Shown here: one piece after another, positions 1 through 6,318 of the stretch
Numbering within the stretch: position 1 is the first letter of the stretch
Layout: every line of letters begins with the position of its first letter
Assembly: GCA_007116195.1 (NCBI GenBank)
Contig: SKIX01000076.1
Span: 1-6,318 of the forward strand
Reading direction: 5' to 3'
Length of the DNA stretch: 6,318 nucleotides
Source of the DNA: Marinospirillum sp.
GTDB lineage: Bacteria; Pseudomonadota; Gammaproteobacteria; Pseudomonadales; Halomonadaceae
The notes under the pieces: model-generated
Told to the model about the DNA's origin: nothing
Database searches by the model: none
The model's input: only the letters and a program-made list of their open reading frames with translations
Translations under genes and position numbers: made by a program

Positions 1-23
1 AGAACAACAAACGAGGTGTACCC

Positions 24-2084
24 ATGAGCCGAACTAACTTTCCTCGCTTGAGCTTGCTTGCTCTTGCCATCGGCGGGCTCTCCGCCCCCACCCAAGCTGC
101 TAATTTTGAACTCGGTGATTTCCGTGTTCAGGTCGACTCACAAATTTCAGTGGGTGCCAGCTTCCGAACTGAAAGCCGCAATAATGACTATATTGCTGCT
201 GGCACTTTAACAGCGCAAGGCAAAACACCTGGCAACGCACCCAATGCAATACTTCAAGGTGCTGGGCTTGCATCCAATCCAAGCTATCAAGGTAATTCTT
301 CTAGTAATACTGATGATGGCAATATGAATTTCGATCGAGGCGATGCCTTTTCACAAGTCATTTCAGGCAACCACGAGTTCAGCATTTCGCACAGCAGCTT
401 CCGTAACCTGGGTGCAAATATTGGTGTTCGCTATTGGTATGACCGGGCTTTAGACCGTTTAAGTGGTTCACCAGATGATGCAGGCATGGTTGATGACTGG
501 AAGGGCACCACCGCCTTTGATGATGCCAAGTCCGGCATCGAGCTGATGGATGCCTATGTTTGGGGTGAGTTTGATGTCATGGGTCGCCCAGCTCAAATAC
601 TCTTAGGTCGCCATGTGCTTAACTGGGGTGAAAGCACCTTTATTCAGGGCGGACAAAACGTTGCCAACCCTATAGATGTGCCCGCTTTGCGCCGACCTGG
701 TGCTGAGATCCGTGACGGGCTATTACCGGTCAATATGATTTCCGGCTCTCTTAGTCTAGATGAAATGGGTAACTGGACGCTAGAGGGCTACTATCAGTTT
801 GAGTGGGAGCGTACTCGTGCCGACGCCTGTGGTACCTTCTTCTCCAATAATGACTTCGCTTCAGAAGGCTGCGGGCCAGTGTACTTTCAAAGTGGCCTAT
901 CTGAACAAGACAACTTAATTGAAGCTGTCGTCGGTCAAGCTCCTAGAGCAGCTGACAATACGCCAAGCGATACAGGTCAATGGGGTATTGCACTCAAATG
1001 GTATGCAGAACAACTTAATGGCACCGAGTTTGGTTTGTCTGCTCAAAATGTGCATAGCCGTTTACCTTATGTTGGCGGCATTGTTAGTAAAGGCGTAGTG
1101 CCGGATGCTTTAGCTCCTGTGCTGGCTGGGTTAGACATTGAAGGCGACCAAGAAACTTTTTATGAGGTCGACTTCCCTGAGGATCAAAAAATATTCAGCG
1201 CATCCTTTGCAACTCTTTTGCCAACAGGTACCGCTTGGTCCGGCGAGTTCACTTACCGACCTGATGCCCCCGTACAAATCAATGCTAATGATGTTCTGGT
1301 TAGAGGGGCTGTAGGTAACCTTACTGCATTGAAAAACGCTGATACAATCCTTCAACAGCAAGTTGACACCACTGCAGCCACCACCAAGGAGCAGGTTCTG
1401 ATGTCCGGTGGCACACTAACGGCTCAGCAAGCAGAGGCAATTGTTAATAACCTGGAGAATGCTGCTGGTCAGTATGATCGGTTCACTGGCTTAATGCCTA
1501 GTGAAGCTGCTGCACTAGAAGCTGGCCCTAACAAAGGCTACCAAGAGTTTGATGTCTTTCAATTCCAAAGCACTTTCATTCATGACTTTAACCAGGTTCT
1601 AGGTGCCAATAACCTACGCATGATTGGTGAAGTTGGCTTCACCTATGTCAATGACTTACCTGACACCTCAGAATGGCGCTTTGGACGCTCATCGATCTAT
1701 GGATCTTATGGCAAAGAAGCTAGCATCAATAGCACAGATGATGCCGCAAAACTACAGTCTGATGAGTATAAATTTGCCGACAACGGCTATGTCACTGACT
1801 TTTCTTGGGGTTACCGTTTGGTCGGTCAACTGGAATACAACAATGCCTTTATTGGCGGCTTAACGCTGAAGCCTACCCTTTCTTGGAGCCATGATGTCAG
1901 CGGCTATGGCCCTGAGCCTGGCAGCCAGTTTTATGAAGGCCGGATGATTCTGGGCACTGAGTTGGCTGCAGAATACCAAAACACCTATTGGGGTCGTATT
2001 GGCTACACCCACTACCTGGACACCGATTACTGGGACTTAGATGATCGCAATTTTGTCAGTGTCAGTGTGGGCATGGATTACTAA
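24..2084 (+). CDS. DUF1302 family outer-membrane beta-barrel protein
   Basis: This 686-aa protein belongs to the DUF1302 family (PF06980), whose molecular role is not established; envelope transport of hydrophobic compounds is the usual guess. The ATG has a good Shine-Dalgarno (GAGG at 13-16, 7 bases upstream). Residues 1-25 form a signal peptide: a basic start, a hydrophobic stretch around 9-19, then APTQA with cleavage near A25/A26. Family hallmarks are clear: GRHVLNWGES at about 195-204, and RRPGAE at 223-228 followed by LLPV. Alternating polar/hydrophobic strands rich in Tyr, Trp and Gly, with an aromatic C-terminus (VSVSVGMDY), fit a beta-barrel of the outer membrane. C269 and C283 could form a disulfide in an external loop. 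An insertion-like stretch rich in Ala, Thr and Gln at about 440-480 is probably loop or helical. The gene heads an operon with the DUF1329 gene 36 bases downstream. Its promoter lies outside the window. The family assignment is strong; the transport role is inference. Confidence 0.93.
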   Translation: MSRTNFPRLSLLALAIGGLSAPTQAANFELGDFRVQVDSQISVGASFRTESRNNDYIAAGTLTAQGKTPGNAPNAILQGAGLASNPSYQGNSSSNTDDGNMNFDRGDAFSQVISGNHEFSISHSSFRNLGANIGVRYWYDRALDRLSGSPDDAGMVDDWKGTTAFDDAKSGIELMDAYVWGEFDVMGRPAQILLGRHVLNWGESTFIQGGQNVANPIDVPALRRPGAEIRDGLLPVNMISGSLSLDEMGNWTLEGYYQFEWERTRADACGTFFSNNDFASEGCGPVYFQSGLSEQDNLIEAVVGQAPRAADNTPSDTGQWGIALKWYAEQLNGTEFGLSAQNVHSRLPYVGGIVSKGVVPDALAPVLAGLDIEGDQETFYEVDFPEDQKIFSASFATLLPTGTAWSGEFTYRPDAPVQINANDVLVRGAVGNLTALKNADTILQQQVDTTAATTKEQVLMSGGTLTAQQAEAIVNNLENAAGQYDRFTGLMPSEAAALEAGPNKGYQEFDVFQFQSTFIHDFNQVLGANNLRMIGEVGFTYVNDLPDTSEWRFGRSSIYGSYGKEASINSTDDAAKLQSDEYKFADNGYVTDFSWGYRLVGQLEYNNAFIGGLTLKPTLSWSHDVSGYGPEPGSQFYEGRMILGTELAAEYQNTYWGRIGYTHYLDTDYWDLDDRNFVSVSVGMDY

Positions 2085-2108
2085 GCAAGCGACTCAACGA
2101 ATAAAAAT

Positions 2109-2115
2109 AAGGTGA
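2109..2115 (+). promoter_or_regulatory. Shine-Dalgarno deciding the DUF1329 gene start
   Basis: AAGGTGA lies 5 bases before the ATG at 2121. An in-frame GTG at 2112 falls inside this motif, so it would have no ribosome binding site of its own. ATG 2121 is therefore the better start, three codons shorter than the longest reading frame. Confidence 0.7.
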
Positions 2116-2120
2116 ACTTT

Positions 2121-3470
2121 ATGAAGCGCACAACCAACAAAATGACTTTTCGACTAACAGGTTTAGCAGCAGCTTTCATGGCAGCCGGTCTGCTAGCCAC
2201 TACGGGTTCCCTCCAGGCTGCTGAGCGCCTGGGCGGCAGTGAACTGACTCCGATGGGTGCGGAGCGGGCGGGCAGTGCTGATGGTCGCATTCCTGCCTGG
2301 GACGGTGGCCTGCGTGACGGCCCCGGCAATTGGCGGGACGGCTACGGCAACCCCTTTGCCGATGAAGAGCCCCTGTATGTGATCACCGCTGAGAACTACC
2401 AGGAGTATGCCGAGCGCTTGGCACCCGGTCAAATTGAAATGCTGAAGACCTACCCGGACACCTTCCGGATTCCGGTTTACCCCACGCACCGCACGGCAGC
2501 CTACCCCGAGCGCATCTACGAGCAGGTGAAGGCCAATGCGTCCAGCGCCCGACTGGTGGAAGACGGCAACGGGGTGGTGGACTTCACGGAAGTGACGCCC
2601 TTCCCGCAGCCTGAAACCGGGGTCGAGCTGGTCTGGAACCACTCCACCCGTTATCGCGGCCCCGGTGCCGAGCGTGAAGTGACCTTGGCCACACCCCAGT
2701 CCGGTGGTAGCTACACCGCTGTGACCATGAATGAAGAGTTCATGTTTATTGCCGATGCCGAAGAAAACACCCTGTTCCACTTCCTGCAATCGGTCACGGC
2801 TCCGGCCCGTCTGTCGGGTACGGTGCTGCTGGTTCAGGAAACCATGAACCAGGTGCTGGAGCCGCGCCGCGCCTGGATCTACAACGCCGGTCAGCGCCGT
2901 GTGCGCCGCGCACCCCAGGTGGCTTATGACGGTCCAGGTACGGCGGCAGACGGTCAGCGCACCTCCGATGGTCTGGATGTGTTCAACGGCGCACCGGATC
3001 GCTACGAATGGAATCTGGTTGGCAAGAAGGAAATGTACATTCCCTACAATGCCTTCAAGCTACTGAACACTGATCTGAGTAATGATGACATTATTCAGGC
3101 CGGCCACCTCAACCCCGACCACCTGCGTTATGAACTGCACCGGGTCTGGAAGGTGGAAGGCACCCTGCGTGAAGGTCAGCGCCATATCTATGAAAAGCGC
3201 GTGATGTACTTTGACGAGGACACCTACCAGCTGGCCCATGTTGATCAGTATGACGGGCGTGGCAACCTGTGGCGGGTGTCTGAAGGCCACAAGGTGCAGT
3301 TCCATGATGTGGAAGTGCCCTGGTACGCTGCGGAAACCATCTATGATTTGGTTAACAACCGCTATATTGTATCTGGCTTGACCAACGACACTCGCGGTTA
3401 TAACTGGGATTACAGCCCACGCGCCAGCAACTTTACTCCAGCCGCATTAAGGCGTTCTGGCGGACGTTAA
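2121..3470 (+). CDS. DUF1329 family exported (LolA/LolB-like) protein
   Basis: This 449-aa protein of the DUF1329 family (PF07044) looks complete. The start is ATG 2121, supported by its Shine-Dalgarno. A signal peptide covers 1-33: basic MKRTTNK, a hydrophobic segment at 12-26, and SLQA followed by AERLGG. There is no lipobox Cys, so the mature protein is probably periplasmic or loosely outer-membrane associated. Family signatures are LTPMGAERAGSADGRIPAW at 42-60, YPTHRTA at 120-126, WNHSTRYRG from W172, and the closing FTPAALRR. The fold is thought to resemble the lipoprotein carriers LolA/LolB (recalled, not checked), which would suit a lipid carrier working with the DUF1302 barrel. It follows the DUF1302 gene by 36 bases, so the two are probably co-transcribed. 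GC content is oddly high over about 2215-3280 (hand-counted lines of 67-72%) against 43-50% in neighbouring genes, while the gene's 3' end returns to about 48%. Function is not established. Confidence 0.93.
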   Translation: MKRTTNKMTFRLTGLAAAFMAAGLLATTGSLQAAERLGGSELTPMGAERAGSADGRIPAWDGGLRDGPGNWRDGYGNPFADEEPLYVITAENYQEYAERLAPGQIEMLKTYPDTFRIPVYPTHRTAAYPERIYEQVKANASSARLVEDGNGVVDFTEVTPFPQPETGVELVWNHSTRYRGPGAEREVTLATPQSGGSYTAVTMNEEFMFIADAEENTLFHFLQSVTAPARLSGTVLLVQETMNQVLEPRRAWIYNAGQRRVRRAPQVAYDGPGTAADGQRTSDGLDVFNGAPDRYEWNLVGKKEMYIPYNAFKLLNTDLSNDDIIQAGHLNPDHLRYELHRVWKVEGTLREGQRHIYEKRVMYFDEDTYQLAHVDQYDGRGNLWRVSEGHKVQFHDVEVPWYAAETIYDLVNNRYIVSGLTNDTRGYNWDYSPRASNFTPAALRRSGGR

Positions 3471-3479
3471 TCTGGCTTA

Positions 3480-3538
3480 ACCCTTGCTTTCGCTATTCAA
3501 CCTCGCTTAGTTTATCAGGTTGATTCGAAAGCAAGGGT
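3480..3538 (+). repeat. Long inverted repeat (hairpin) over the regulator's ribosome binding site
   Basis: The left arm ACCCTTGCTTTCG (3480-3492) is perfectly complementary to the right arm CGAAAGCAAGGGT (3526-3538), giving 13 bp. Inside it a second stem pairs TCAACCT (3497-3503) with AGGTTGA (3517-3523) around a 13-base loop. The right arm contains the CAAGGG that acts as Shine-Dalgarno for the regulator at 3544, so folding in RNA would hide it. No T-tract follows on either strand, so a classical intrinsic terminator is unlikely. It could be a translational control hairpin, an RNA processing or stabilising stem at the 3' end of the DUF1302/DUF1329 message, or, as DNA, an operator. The repeat is seen directly; its role is inferred. 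Confidence 0.8.
3532..3537 (+). promoter_or_regulatory. Shine-Dalgarno deciding the LuxR-type regulator start
   Basis: CAAGGG ends 6 bases before ATG 3544. The longer reading frame could begin at TTG 3520, but there AGG abuts the codon with no spacer, so ATG is preferred. The motif sits wholly within the right arm of the 3480-3538 hairpin. Confidence 0.65.
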
Positions 3539-3543
3539 GCTTC

Positions 3544-5559
3544 ATGCCGACTGCCAGCCAACTCCGACCACCTGCTTTACCTCTGGCTCTAATTCCCAGG
3601 CCCAGGCTAGCCAACCTTTTTGCAGAGTCTAAGTGCCTTTACTTACTTGAAGCCCCCTCAGGCTACGGCAAAACCCTGCTCATGCAGCTCTGGCTAGCCA
3701 AGAAACCAACTCACTGCCAGCAGTGGCTGCATTTAACCCACTTAGAACAAAACCCAGTCAAGTTTGAGAAGCTATTGCTGCTCGCTTTACAGGGCCTGCT
3801 TAGCCCTCAGAGCCAGCCTGCACCCCTTGGCTTTTTTGAGCTTTTAGAAGCCTTGGATCAAGAGTTGCAGGAGCCTTGTTGGTTAGTCATTGATAATGCT
3901 CACCAGGCTAATAGCCAGCCAGCAGCGGCCCTTTTAAATCAACTGCTTAATCATCGCCCCCAACAGTTAAACCTTCTGCTGGCGGGTAAAAGTCTGCCAC
4001 AACTCAAAACAACGCGCTTACGCCTGCAAGACCAGCTGGTAGAACTAGATGCCGAGCAGCTAAGCTTTCAGCCTGAAGAGGCCCTGCTTTGCTTCGAAAG
4101 CTGGCACCCAGAGTTTAACTGGCTAGAACAAGCGAACCATTATCAGCGCTCCCAAGGCTGGCCTGCTGCACTTAAATTACCCGCGTCCCTCTGGCCGACC
4201 TGGATCGCTGAAGAAGTGCTTCAAGACGCTTCTCTTGCTAGTCAACACTGTTTACTACAGCCGCGCTCAGCAACCCCGAATAACCGAGTAGCCAAAAGTG
4301 CGCCTTTGATCTGGTGGGGTAAGGCTGAACTGTCGCAGGCTTATCTGGATCAGCAACAACAACTGGTTCATTCCATAACAGCCAAGCAAGCGCAAACAGC
4401 CATTGACGCCTTAAGACAGCTGACGTGGAGCAAGTGTTTACAGGGGCAACCGCGTTCAGCACGTGGCTATAACCGCAAAGCTCGGCAATTGGCACTGGAT
4501 CAACAGCTAGAGACCAACAACGACTCCCGTTTGGTTTGGGATCAAGCTTTCATTGAGGCCAGTAAAGGCCACCTGCAGCTTGCTGCCCAGTTGCTCCCTT
4601 CCAGGCTCCAAAGAAATGATCCTAACGCAGCAGCCCACTATCTTTTAACAGGCTATTTAGCCTTTCTACAGGCTAGAACAGAGGAGGCTCACAAGGCTTT
4701 GCGAGCCTGCTTGCTGGTCAGCGGAGAGCACCAGCCTTATATCTTTGTGCAGGCCTTACTCGGTCTAGCAAGAAGCCTAACTCTGGAAGCTGAGCCTCAA
4801 GCAGCTTATGAACTGCTCAATCAAGCAGAGCAGTTTTTACTTGCCAGCTCGCTAAACGATAATAACTGGCAAACCGCCATCACTTTGACTAAAGCTCAAA
4901 TCTGGTTACATGAAGGTAAACTAGACTTGGCTTTTACCTGGCTAAGCCAACTTCACCAAACCAGCCTTGAAACTGGAGCTAAATCTCTCGACCTTGCGCT
5001 AACCTTAACCAGGGTTCAACTAGGACTCAATAAAGCTGCCGAAGCTTTGGAAGTGTTGAACTGGCTAAAACCTCAACTACCCGAGGCTGCAACCGCCCCT
5101 CAACGCGTACATTTTCAAGTGTTATTGGCTCTGGCTTTAGCCGACAGTCGGCAAATGTCCTTAGCGCAAGAAACTCTGCAGACTGCGCTGCAAGCAGCAG
5201 CACCTGAAAGCCTGCTGTTACCTTTTTTGGAAAGTACGCCAACGCTAGGTGCTTTAGCCCAAGAGGCAGGCAAAAAACTAGCCAGTGGCTCGGACTTGTA
5301 TTTTTTTACTCAGCAACTGCTCAAGCGCCTACAGCTGCAACCCTTAAGCCAGCCACAAGACTTAAAAAACAAGCTATCCAGCCGAGAGATGGACGTATTA
5401 CGCCTGGTTACTCAAGGGCTCTCTAATGAAGAAATAGGTCAACGGCTGTTTATTTCCGTACATACCGTAAAAAGCCACCTTAAACACCTAATGAAAAAGC
5501 TCTGCGTTCGCTCGCGCACTCAGGCCGTTACCCGCGCCCGAGAGCTGCGTCTTCTTTGA
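3544..5559 (+). CDS. MalT-like LuxR-family transcriptional regulator (STAND ATPase)
   Basis: This 671-aa cytoplasmic regulator resembles MalT/LAL-type activators, which bind ATP and an inducer, multimerise and activate promoters. The N-terminus has the family lead-in IPRPRL, then a Walker A motif APSGYGKT at 37-44 (K43, T44) and a Walker B-like CWLVIDNAH with D117. A MalT-like segment LPQLKTTRLRLQDQLVEL follows from about 151, then LSFQPEEA and the GWPAALKL element. Helical, Leu/Ala/Gln-rich sequence resembling TPR repeats runs from about 270 to 590. A LuxR helix-turn-helix fills 611-671: LSSREMDVLRL, LSNEEIGQRLFIS, HTVKSHLKHLMKKL, RSRTQAVTRARELRLL. At 671 aa it is shorter than MalT (about 900 aa), and the winged-helix part between the ATPase and the TPRs seems reduced or missing. 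K149 stands where MalT-type proteins usually have Arg in an SR..P motif. It lies 73 bases after the DUF1329 gene and probably controls the DUF1302/DUF1329 pair; the effector is unknown. Confidence 0.9.
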   Translation: MPTASQLRPPALPLALIPRPRLANLFAESKCLYLLEAPSGYGKTLLMQLWLAKKPTHCQQWLHLTHLEQNPVKFEKLLLLALQGLLSPQSQPAPLGFFELLEALDQELQEPCWLVIDNAHQANSQPAAALLNQLLNHRPQQLNLLLAGKSLPQLKTTRLRLQDQLVELDAEQLSFQPEEALLCFESWHPEFNWLEQANHYQRSQGWPAALKLPASLWPTWIAEEVLQDASLASQHCLLQPRSATPNNRVAKSAPLIWWGKAELSQAYLDQQQQLVHSITAKQAQTAIDALRQLTWSKCLQGQPRSARGYNRKARQLALDQQLETNNDSRLVWDQAFIEASKGHLQLAAQLLPSRLQRNDPNAAAHYLLTGYLAFLQARTEEAHKALRACLLVSGEHQPYIFVQALLGLARSLTLEAEPQAAYELLNQAEQFLLASSLNDNNWQTAITLTKAQIWLHEGKLDLAFTWLSQLHQTSLETGAKSLDLALTLTRVQLGLNKAAEALEVLNWLKPQLPEAATAPQRVHFQVLLALALADSRQMSLAQETLQTALQAAAPESLLLPFLESTPTLGALAQEAGKKLASGSDLYFFTQQLLKRLQLQPLSQPQDLKNKLSSREMDVLRLVTQGLSNEEIGQRLFISVHTVKSHLKHLMKKLCVRSRTQAVTRARELRLL

Positions 5560-5564
5560 AGCAG

Positions 5565-5573
5565 TGTTAAGAT
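5565..5573 (+). promoter_or_regulatory. Possible extended -10 promoter for the FabY-like gene
   Basis: TGTTAAGAT matches the TGn-(-10) pattern, with TAAGAT agreeing with TATAAT at four of six positions. No convincing -35 is seen 15-19 bases upstream, where the end of the regulator gene lies. It would start transcription near 5580 and give a leader of about 60 bases. This is a weak call from pattern alone. Confidence 0.3.
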
Positions 5574-5600
5574 AGTAACCAATTTTACATACACCCTGGA

Positions 5601-5618
5601 GCAGGTCGCAAAGCCTGC
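5601..5618 (+). repeat. Short inverted repeat in the FabY-like leader
   Basis: GCAGG (5601-5605) and CCTGC (5614-5618) can pair as a 5-bp stem around 8 bases. It lies ahead of the Shine-Dalgarno and does not cover it. It is short enough to be chance and is recorded only as a possible operator half-site pair or small leader hairpin. Confidence 0.3.
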
Positions 5619-5625
5619 CAAGGTC

Positions 5626-5630
5626 AGAGG
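5626..5630 (+). promoter_or_regulatory. Shine-Dalgarno supporting a TTG start at 5639
   Basis: AGAGG lies 8 bases before TTG 5639. The next in-frame ATG (5666) has no purine-rich motif at a proper distance and would cut off the conserved LPVIIG strand. Confidence 0.6.
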
Positions 5631-5638
5631 ATAAGCTT

Positions 5639-6318
5639 TTGTCACACCTTCCCGTAATCATTGGCATGGGCGGGGTCAGCCCAGCAGGCCGTACATCAGG
5701 TCACCAAGGGTTTCGTCGCCTGTTGTTACCACAACTTGCTGGCACTCAGCAGCAGCAAACCCTGCTATCTCTGGCTAGCTTAACGGGCTTGGCTCATCAG
5801 GTCGCAGATAACCAGTGGCGCACACCCGAGGGCCAGTTATCGACTGAAGCGCTCTTAGCTCGTCATGGTCAGGCGTTACAGGATGCCAGCCTGATCCGCC
5901 GCATTCACCCCCACTGGTTTGATGTTCACGCCCACCCAGCAACGCGAAGCCTGGATTTCAACCCAACAGAAGACCCTATACGTTTTCGCTTGCGTCGCCG
6001 TCAATTGCCTGAGCAGCTGCCCCTAGGCTGGTCCGTACAGGATCTACCAGGCAATGAAGTTGAAGTCACTGTCAATCAAAGCTTTTCAGCCACCCTGTCT
6101 TCATCACGAGAAGCGCTAGTGCAAGCTGCTGGTATGCTGCCAACTGGCTTTAAACCGGGTGCTCATTATCGCAGCGCCAACCACCCCCGCGCCCTGCAAA
6201 TGGCCATCTTTGGCGCTTCAGATTTGCTGGGGCAAACTGGAATTCCTTGGCAACAAATCACCAGCCATGTACGCCCCGACCAAATCGGAGTTTTTGCTAG
6301 CAACTCGATTGGTCAGCT
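5639..6318 (+). CDS. fabY: FabY-like beta-ketoacyl-ACP synthase, 5' part (runs off the window)
   Basis: About 226 codons are open to the window edge. The translation begins M(TTG)SHLPVIIGMGGVSPAGR, then SGHQGFRRLLLPQL. This closely resembles the N-terminus of Pseudomonas FabY (start LPVIVGFGG, then AGRSS and HGFRR, from memory), a beta-ketoacyl-ACP synthase of about 630 aa that condenses acetyl-CoA with malonyl-ACP to start fatty acid synthesis in the cytoplasm. Later segments such as FSATLSSSREALVQAAGMLPTGF, IFGASDLLGQ and IGVFASNSIGQ fit the thiolase-fold N-terminal half of a KAS enzyme. The catalytic Cys and the His residues lie beyond the edge, so activity cannot be judged. The TTG start is chosen on its Shine-Dalgarno and on the conserved N-terminus. 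The gap of 79 bases after the regulator and a possible promoter there suggest its own transcription. Another KAS I/II-like enzyme of this long form is the main alternative. Confidence 0.78.
   Translation, partial: MSHLPVIIGMGGVSPAGRTSGHQGFRRLLLPQLAGTQQQQTLLSLASLTGLAHQVADNQWRTPEGQLSTEALLARHGQALQDASLIRRIHPHWFDVHAHPATRSLDFNPTEDPIRFRLRRRQLPEQLPLGWSVQDLPGNEVEVTVNQSFSATLSSSREALVQAAGMLPTGFKPGAHYRSANHPRALQMAIFGASDLLGQTGIPWQQITSHVRPDQIGVFASNSIGQ

Noticed and set aside
1624..1863. A 79-aa + strand frame inside the DUF1302 gene.
   Set aside because: It is out of frame with the conserved barrel protein and has no recognisable domain or separate support.
2193..2789. A 198-aa open frame on the minus strand opposite the DUF1329 gene.
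   Set aside because: It is a shadow of the GC-rich coding strand; its sequence resembles no family I know, and the + strand frame carries clear DUF1329 motifs.
3060..3305. An 81-aa open frame on the minus strand.
   Set aside because: It lies wholly opposite conserved DUF1329 codons and shows no recognisable protein features.
3484..3513. Promoter for the regulator: TTGCTT, 18-base spacer, TAGTTT.
   Set aside because: Only about half of each hexamer matches consensus and the elements lie within the inverted repeat, so the match may be chance.
3480..3538. Intrinsic terminator for the DUF1302/DUF1329 operon.
   Set aside because: The stem is long, but no run of T follows the right arm on either strand, so it is listed as a hairpin rather than a terminator.
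3520..3543. TTG at 3520 as start of the regulator.
   Set aside because: There is no spaced Shine-Dalgarno, and the eight extra residues do not resemble the family's N-terminus; ATG 3544 is better placed.

Overview
The window looks like chromosome from a Gram-negative gammaproteobacterium, probably of the Pseudomonas/Oceanospirillales type. Two exported envelope proteins of the DUF1302 and DUF1329 families lie next to a MalT/LuxR-type regulator. They are followed by the 5' part of a FabY-like beta-ketoacyl-ACP synthase, a form best known from Pseudomonas and its relatives. The genus cannot be fixed from the sequence. All four genes are on the + strand, coding density is high, and I see no RNA genes, insertion sequences, CRISPR arrays or phage genes.

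Layout: (1) 24-2084 encodes a 686-aa DUF1302 protein with a signal peptide and an outer-membrane beta-barrel character. (2) 36 bases later, 2121-3470 encodes a 449-aa exported DUF1329 protein, almost certainly in the same operon. (3) The 73-base gap that follows is dominated by a long inverted repeat, 3480-3538. (4) 3544-5559 encodes a compact STAND-ATPase regulator with a C-terminal LuxR helix-turn-helix; its Shine-Dalgarno lies in the right arm of that repeat. (5) 5560-5638 is a short leader with a possible extended -10 promoter. (6) 5639 to the window edge is the first ~226 codons of the FabY-like synthase, most likely starting at TTG.

How they may work together: DUF1302 and DUF1329 proteins recur as neighbours in proteobacteria and are suspected of moving hydrophobic molecules (lipids, fatty-acid esters or similar) across the envelope, but their biochemical function is not settled. 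The downstream LuxR/MalT-type protein is the natural candidate regulator of the pair. The FabY-like gene is probably a separate housekeeping fatty-acid synthesis unit, although its position beside a putative lipid-transport module is suggestive.

The least ordinary points are the hairpin that would bury the regulator's ribosome binding site, the strong rise in GC content over most of the DUF1329 gene compared with both neighbours, and the apparently shortened ATPase part of the regulator. I do not see a clearly new system beyond the poorly understood DUF1302/DUF1329/LuxR module itself.
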